Shown here one piece after another: positions 59,641-64,000 of a stretch of DNA of 64,000 bases; position 1 is the first letter of the stretch; each line of letters opens with the position of its first letter. Position numbers and translations under genes: made by a program. This stretch comes from Pseudomonadota bacterium (lineage in GTDB: Bacteria; Myxococcota; Myxococcia; Myxococcales; Myxococcaceae). Under the pieces are notes generated by a model that was not told where the DNA came from, did no database searches, and saw only the letters and a list, made by a program, of their open reading frames with translations. The stretch is from NCBI GenBank assembly GCA_023426545.1, contig JAFAAN010000088.1, forward strand, positions 70,877 to 134,876, read 5' to 3'.

Positions 59641-60380
59641 GCGTGCTCGCGTTCTTCGGAGCGCCCGCGGTGATGCTGGCGCGCACGGTGCGGGCCTCGG
59701 CGCGGGACGGCATCTCCCGGCGCGAGTCCCTGGCACAGCTCCACGAGCTGGGGGGCCGCAGCGTGTGGCTGGTGATGTCCGGCATGGCCTTCTTCGGCGC
59801 CGTGCTCGTCACCATCGCCAACAGCCAGGCCCGGCGATTCGTGGGCAACGTGGCCGTCCTGGGCCCCGCATACTTCGAGCTGCTCATCCGCGAGCTGGGC
59901 CCGGTGGTCTCCGCGCTGCTGACGGCCGCGCGCGCGGGCGCGGCCCACGCGGCGGAGCTGTCCACCATGAGCGTCAACGAGCAGGTGGAGGCCCTGGAGA
60001 TGTCCGCGGGCGACCCGTACGCGGACCTGGTGGCGCCCCGGGTCGTCGCGGGCGTGATTGGCGTCCCCCTGCTGTGCGCGCTGGGCACCCTCGCGGCGAC
60101 GCTGTCCGCGGCATCGGTGGCGCAGCTCGCCTTCGGCGTGGATGGCCGCGCCTTCATGGATCCGCGCTACGTGGATGGCTGGGACCTCCTCGCCGCGCTC
60201 CTGAAGTCCGCCGGCTGCGGGCTCTACATCCCCCTGGCGGCGGCGGTGGCCGGGCTCAAGGCGCGCGGCGGCGCCGAAGCCGTGGGCGAGGCCACCACCG
60301 ACGGCGTCGTGGCGGCGAGCCTGGGGTGCCTGCTCATCGACCTCGCCGTGTCGCTCGCCTTCCAGCTCCTGCGCCTGTGA
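59637..60380 (+). CDS. MlaE-like permease 2
   Basis: 247-residue second MlaE-type permease. It has the same architecture with LGPVVSALLTAARAGAAHAAELSTMSVNEQVEALEMSAGDPYADLVAPRV, and five to six hydrophobic segments. The N-terminal region includes an amphipathic interface helix (SRRESLAQLHELGGRSVW), typical of MlaE. Both ends overlap neighbours (ATGA, GTGA). Known MlaE proteins act as homodimers and mycobacterial YrbE A/B as heterodimers, so two genes here point to an A/B-type arrangement. Confidence 0.88.
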   Translation: MSVLAFFGAPAVMLARTVRASARDGISRRESLAQLHELGGRSVWLVMSGMAFFGAVLVTIANSQARRFVGNVAVLGPAYFELLIRELGPVVSALLTAARAGAAHAAELSTMSVNEQVEALEMSAGDPYADLVAPRVVAGVIGVPLLCALGTLAATLSAASVAQLAFGVDGRAFMDPRYVDGWDLLAALLKSAGCGLYIPLAAAVAGLKARGGAEAVGEATTDGVVAASLGCLLIDLAVSLAFQLLRL

Positions 60381-61156
60381 ACGAGTCCCTCCGCATGTTG
60401 CCCACCACGCCTCCCGTCCCGGACAGTGAAGCACTGCGGTTCCGGGACGTGCACGTCGCGTTCGACGAGGGACGGCGGCGCGTGCTGGCGGGGCTCACGG
60501 CGGACGTGTCCACGAAGGAGCTGACGTTCATCGCGGGCGCCAGCGGCACCGGCAAGAGCGTGCTGTGCCGCCTCGCCGTGGGGCTGCTGCGCCCGGACGC
60601 GGGCCAGGTGGACCTGTGGGGCGAGCGCGTGGACTCGCGGCCCGAGCGAGAGCTGGTGCGGCTGCGGCGTCAGGCCCCCTACCTGGTGCAGGGCCCCGCG
60701 CTGCTGGACTGGCGGACGCTGCGGGAGAACGTGCGGCTCGCGGACCCGGCGGCGCCCCCGGACGCGGTGGACGCGGCGCTGGAGCAGGTGGGCCTCCTGG
60801 ACTGGGCGGACCGGCTGCCGCCGGAGCTGGGGCCCGGCGCGAAGAAGCGGACGGCCATCGCCAGGGCCCTGGTGCTGAACCCGCGCTATCTCCTGTTCGA
60901 CGAGCCGACGACGGGCCTGGACCGGAAGGCGGCGAGCCAGGTGGAAGCGGTGCTCGCTTCGCTGAAGGCGCGGGGCCTGGGGGGAATGGTGGTGTCCCAC
61001 GACTACCGGCAGCTGAAGGCGCTGGCGGACCGGGTGCTGGTGGTGGCGGACAAGCGGTGTGCATACCTGGGGACGCCGGAGGGATTCCTGGAGTCCTCCG
61101 CGCCCGCGCTGCGGGTGCTGACGGCGCCATTCATGGAGGGCGCGACGGATGGATGA
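60377..61156 (+). CDS. MCE-system ABC ATPase 2, degenerate signature motif
   Basis: 259-residue ATPase starting at a GTG in a GTGA overlap (an ATG at 60395 is a possible alternative). Walker A GASGTGKS (Lys60), Q-loop Gln105, Walker B YLLFDEPTTGLD with catalytic Glu176, and H-loop His208 (VVSHD) are all intact. The signature motif, however, is LGPGA (151-155, in place of LSGGQ/LSGGM), inside LPPELGPGAKKRTAIARAL. So its own ATP site can be completed only by the LSGGM of ATPase 1. This complementarity supports an obligate heterodimer. It overlaps the MCE gene by 8 nt. Confidence 0.9.
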   Translation: MNESLRMLPTTPPVPDSEALRFRDVHVAFDEGRRRVLAGLTADVSTKELTFIAGASGTGKSVLCRLAVGLLRPDAGQVDLWGERVDSRPERELVRLRRQAPYLVQGPALLDWRTLRENVRLADPAAPPDAVDAALEQVGLLDWADRLPPELGPGAKKRTAIARALVLNPRYLLFDEPTTGLDRKAASQVEAVLASLKARGLGGMVVSHDYRQLKALADRVLVVADKRCAYLGTPEGFLESSAPALRVLTAPFMEGATDG

Positions 61157-62159
61157 GCGACGGCTGGAGCTGAAGGTGGGCGCGCTGGTGCTGGCCACCC
61201 TCGCGGGCGTGCTGGTGCTGCTGTGGCTGATGGGCGAGCTGCGGCTGGGCTCGGAGGCGGGGCTCGCCGTGGACTTCGGCCACACGGGGAACGTGGTGGA
61301 GGGCGCGCCGGTGAAGCTGGGCGGCGTGCAGGTGGGGCGTGTGCATGACATCCAGCTCCAGCCCGAGCGGCGGGACGCCCAGGGCCGCCCCCTGCCTGTC
61401 CGCATGGACCTCGCGGTGTCGCCGGAGGCCCTGGGCGCGCTGCGCAAGGACGCGCGGGTGACGGTGGCCACGGTGGGCATCCTGGGCGAGCCCTACCTGG
61501 AGCTGAACCCCGGCTCGGCGCCGGAGCGGCTCCCCCCGGACACGGCGGTCCGCGGAACGGACGCGCCCCGGCTGGACGTGCTCGCCGAGCAGCTCACGCG
61601 CTTCGTGGACCTGCTGTCGCAGATGCTGGAGGAGGACCCGGAGGCCATCCGGGGCCTCGCGGCGAACGTGTCCCGGCTGGCGCGGACGCTGGACCGCCTG
61701 CTGACGGAGAGCCAGGGAGACGTGAAGGTGCTGGCGTCCGAGCTGGCGGCGGCGTCGAAGGACCTGCGCCAGCTCGCGGCCCTCGCCCGCGAAGCCTTCC
61801 AGCCCGGTGGCAAGGGGGCGCGGCTGCTGGATGACGCGTCCGCGGTGGCGTCGGTGGTGCGCCGCGACCTGCCGGGCCTGACGAAGTCCGCCGGCACGAC
61901 GCTGGACGGGCTGGCCGCCGTGGTGGGCCCGCTGGGCCCCGAAGACGGCGCGCGGGTGAAGCTCGCCCTGGAGCGCCTCACCGCGGCCTCGGGACAACTG
62001 GAGCGCATCGCGGCCCGCGCGGACCGGGTGCTGGCGAAGCTCGAAGCCGGCGAGGGCACCGCGGGGGCCGTGCTCCAGGACAGCACGCTCTACGACGAGC
62101 TGCGCATGCTCGTGACAGACCTCCGCAAGCACCCGTGGAAGGTGCTCTGGAAGGACTGA
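61149..62159 (+). CDS. MCE-domain (MlaD-like) periplasmic lipid-transfer protein
   Basis: 336 residues with an N-terminal membrane helix (about residues 8-28) and one MCE domain (about 35-118): GLAVDFGHTGNVVEGAPVKLGGVQVGRVHDI then RVTVATVGILGEPYLELNPGS. The rest is a long helical, Ala/Leu-rich tail (about 130-335), unlike short E. coli MlaD, which could form the tunnel or coiled stalk seen in longer MCE proteins. MCE proteins assemble as hexamers on the permease-ATPase core. No MlaC or MlaB gene lies beside it, so an outer partner or a self-contained tunnel is needed. The gene closes a five-gene unit from 58172. Confidence 0.9.
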   Translation: MDERRLELKVGALVLATLAGVLVLLWLMGELRLGSEAGLAVDFGHTGNVVEGAPVKLGGVQVGRVHDIQLQPERRDAQGRPLPVRMDLAVSPEALGALRKDARVTVATVGILGEPYLELNPGSAPERLPPDTAVRGTDAPRLDVLAEQLTRFVDLLSQMLEEDPEAIRGLAANVSRLARTLDRLLTESQGDVKVLASELAAASKDLRQLAALAREAFQPGGKGARLLDDASAVASVVRRDLPGLTKSAGTTLDGLAAVVGPLGPEDGARVKLALERLTAASGQLERIAARADRVLAKLEAGEGTAGAVLQDSTLYDELRMLVTDLRKHPWKVLWKD

Positions 62160-62171
62160 GCTCCGGCCCGC

Positions 62172-62187
62172 CGTGTCCGCGGACACG
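62172..62187. promoter_or_regulatory. Perfect 16-bp palindrome after the MCE operon
   Basis: CGTGTCCGCGGACACG is self-complementary over 16 bp, 12 nt after the MCE stop and about 100 nt before the helicase start. It may be an operator for the helicase gene or the stem of a hairpin; no T-run follows. Confidence 0.45.
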
Positions 62188-62284
62188 AGGGCTGCATGTC
62201 GCCGTAACGCCTACACAGCCCTCCACCCTCCCCGCGCCATTCAGGGGGCGCACACGGACAGGGCCGGTGGTACAAGCCCCGCCC

Positions 62285-64000
62285 GTGAAAGCTTCCCAGC
62301 CCCCCGCTCCCCCCGACGCCACCTTCGACTCCCTGGGCCTGAAGCCCGCGCTCGTCGAGGCGCTCAGCGCGCTCGGCTACGAGGAGCCCACCCCCATCCA
62401 GGCCACCGCCCTCCCGCCGCTGCTCGCTGGGAAGGACCTGCTCGGCATCGCCGCCACCGGCACCGGCAAGACGGCCGCGTTCGCGCTCCCCCTGCTCCAT
62501 CACCTGGAGCCCGGCACGTGCCGGCCCAACACCACCTCCGCGCTGGTCCTCGTCCCCACGCGAGAGCTGGCCATGCAGGTCTCCGAGGCCATCCACCGCT
62601 ACGGCCAGAAGCTCGGCGTCTCCGTGCTCCCGCTGTACGGCGGGCAGGTCATCGGCCAGCAGCTCCGCGTCCTCAAGCGCGGCGTGGACGTCGTCGTCGC
62701 CACGCCGGGCCGCGCGCTGGACCACCTGCGCCGCGGCACGCTCCAGCTCGATGACGTGCGCATGGTGGTGCTCGACGAGGCCGACGAGATGCTCGACATG
62801 GGCTTCGCCGAGGACCTGGAGGCCATCCTCTCCGGCACGCCCGAGGAGCGGCAGACGGCCCTCTTCTCCGCCACCCTGCCCCCGCGCATCGCCAGCATCG
62901 CCGAGCGCCACCTGCGCGAGCCCGTGCGCGTGAAGATCGCCCGCGAGAAGGTGGATCAAGGCGAGATGCCCCGCGTGCGCCAGACGGCCTACATCGTCCC
63001 CCGCGCGTTCAAGATCGCCACCCTGGGCCGCCTGCTCGACGTGGAGTCCCCCACGGCCGCCATCATCTTCTGCCGCACCCGCACGGAGGTGGATGACCTC
63101 ACCGTCTCCCTCAACGGCCGCGGCTGGCGCGCCCACGCCCTGCACGGCGGCATGACGCAGGAGCAGCGGGACCGCGTCATCAAGCAGCTCAAGTCCCAGG
63201 GCACGGACCTGCTCGTCGCCACCGACGTCGCGGCCCGCGGCCTGGACATCCCCCGGCTGTCCCACGTGGTGAACTTCGACGTGCCGAACGCGCCGGAGGC
63301 CTACGTCCACCGCATCGGCCGCACGGGCCGCGCCGGCCGCGAGGGCGTGGCGATCACCCTCGTGGAGCCCCGCGAGCACCGGCTCCTGCGCAACATCGAG
63401 CGCGTCACCGGCCAGCGCATCGAGGTGGCCACCGTCCCCACCGTCGCGGACATGCGCGAGAAGCGCCAGGAGATGCTCCGCTCCTCGCTGCGCGAGACGC
63501 TGGTGGCCGGCGAGTTCGACTCGCTCCGCAGCGTGGTGGAAGGACTGGCCAGCGAGTTCGATGCCCTGGACATCGCCGCCGCCGCCGTGAAGCTCCTCCA
63601 GGAGGCCCAGGACGAGGGCCGCGACACCGAGGAGACGGAGATTCCCAACGTCACGCCCGCCCCCGAGCGGCGCGAGCGGCCGGGCAAGTTCGGCGGCCCG
63701 CCGGGACGGTCCGGGCCCGGCCGTCCGGACCGCGGAGCGAAGTCCCGGGGTGCTCCGCCGACGTGGGACGTCACGCGGCTGTGGATTGGCGCGGGCCGTC
63801 ACGCGGGCATGCGGCCCGCGGACCTCGTGGGCGCCATCGCCGGCGAGGCGGGCGTCGAGTCCTCCAAGATTGGCGCCATCCAGATTGGCGACAGCTTCTC
63901 TCTGGTGGAGGTGCCGGAGTCCGAGGCCAACCGGATCATCGCCGCGCTGAAGAACACGACGCTGCGTGGCCGGAAGGTGCTGGTCCGCAAGGACCGGAGC
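62285..64000 (+). CDS. DEAD-box RNA helicase (3' end beyond window)
   Basis: At least 572 residues, open to the window edge. All SF2 DEAD motifs are visible: Q-motif (FDSLGLKPALVEALSALGYEEPTPIQ), Walker A ATGTGKT, PTREL, TPGR, DEAD (VLDEADEML), SAT, IIFCRTR, ATDVAARGLDIPR and HRIGRTGRAGREG. The region from about 490 is Arg/Gly/Pro-rich. The last segment before the edge (WDVTRLWIGAGRHAGMRP ... NTTLRGRKVLVRK) looks like the DbpA/CsdA-type RNA-binding domain. Translation starts at GTG 62285. A CsdA/DeaD-like role in ribosome or RNA remodelling is likely. Confidence 0.93.
   Translation, partial: MKASQPPAPPDATFDSLGLKPALVEALSALGYEEPTPIQATALPPLLAGKDLLGIAATGTGKTAAFALPLLHHLEPGTCRPNTTSALVLVPTRELAMQVSEAIHRYGQKLGVSVLPLYGGQVIGQQLRVLKRGVDVVVATPGRALDHLRRGTLQLDDVRMVVLDEADEMLDMGFAEDLEAILSGTPEERQTALFSATLPPRIASIAERHLREPVRVKIAREKVDQGEMPRVRQTAYIVPRAFKIATLGRLLDVESPTAAIIFCRTRTEVDDLTVSLNGRGWRAHALHGGMTQEQRDRVIKQLKSQGTDLLVATDVAARGLDIPRLSHVVNFDVPNAPEAYVHRIGRTGRAGREGVAITLVEPREHRLLRNIERVTGQRIEVATVPTVADMREKRQEMLRSSLRETLVAGEFDSLRSVVEGLASEFDALDIAAAAVKLLQEAQDEGRDTEETEIPNVTPAPERRERPGKFGGPPGRSGPGRPDRGAKSRGAPPTWDVTRLWIGAGRHAGMRPADLVGAIAGEAGVESSKIGAIQIGDSFSLVEVPESEANRIIAALKNTTLRGRKVLVRKDRS

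Overview
This is a GC-rich (about 70% by eye) stretch of a myxobacterial chromosome, most likely from the Myxococcus/Corallococcus group. Supporting signs are densely packed ATGA/GTGA-overlapped operons, a DUF4388 protein, MopE-type lipoproteins, TolB/TPR secreted proteins, and a spore-coat-U chaperone-usher cluster like the one known from Myxococcus xanthus sporulation. I see no rRNA, tRNA, CRISPR array, prophage or insertion sequence. About 46 protein genes fill the window; two run off the ends (trpS at the left, a DEAD-box helicase at the right).

Layout. 1-3.9 kb: trpS, a DUF4388 gene, xerD and a membrane protein. 4.0-10.0 kb: a minus-strand run with a YciO/Sua5-like protein, two Kef/CPA2-like cation:proton antiporters and a small PII-like protein, then a KGG-repeat stress protein, a TVP38-like membrane protein and a patatin-like phospholipase. 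10.2-18.2 kb: a SnoaL-like protein, the complete seven-gene Mrp Na+/H+ antiporter operon (mrpABCDEFG), and a dicarboxylate/amino-acid:cation symporter. 18.4-27.6 kb: a 2-oxoglutarate dioxygenase, a 577-nt intergenic region with a strong hairpin and four spaced copies of TTCATGTAGGCAT, a hybrid histidine kinase with two receivers, an MFS transporter and pyruvate carboxylase. 27.6-31.8 kb: a pilin-chaperone-usher-pilin operon behind a candidate sigma-54 promoter. 32-42 kb: an N-acetylmuramoyl-L-alanine amidase, DUF3592 and DUF3616 proteins, mutS, nhaA, a UbiB-like kinase and a DUF2267 protein.

42.5-62.2 kb is an envelope-transport region. It holds an AsmA/YdbH-like giant, a YdbL-like (DUF1318) lipoprotein and a TolB/TPR protein; a complete tripartite RND efflux operon; a MopE-type lipoprotein; and a five-gene Mla/MCE-type ABC system. 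The MCE system is the most unusual item. It encodes two different ATPases and two different MlaE-like permeases, and the two ATPases carry complementary defects. One keeps the LSGGM signature but lacks the catalytic glutamate and the H-loop histidine; the other keeps Glu and His but has a broken signature (LGPGA). A heterodimer would have one intact and one degenerate ATP site, as in asymmetric ABC exporters.

Sodium/proton traffic is a second theme: Mrp, NhaA, two CPA2-type antiporters and a cation-coupled symporter all lie within 36 kb. All assignments rest on reading the translated sequence; no database search was run.
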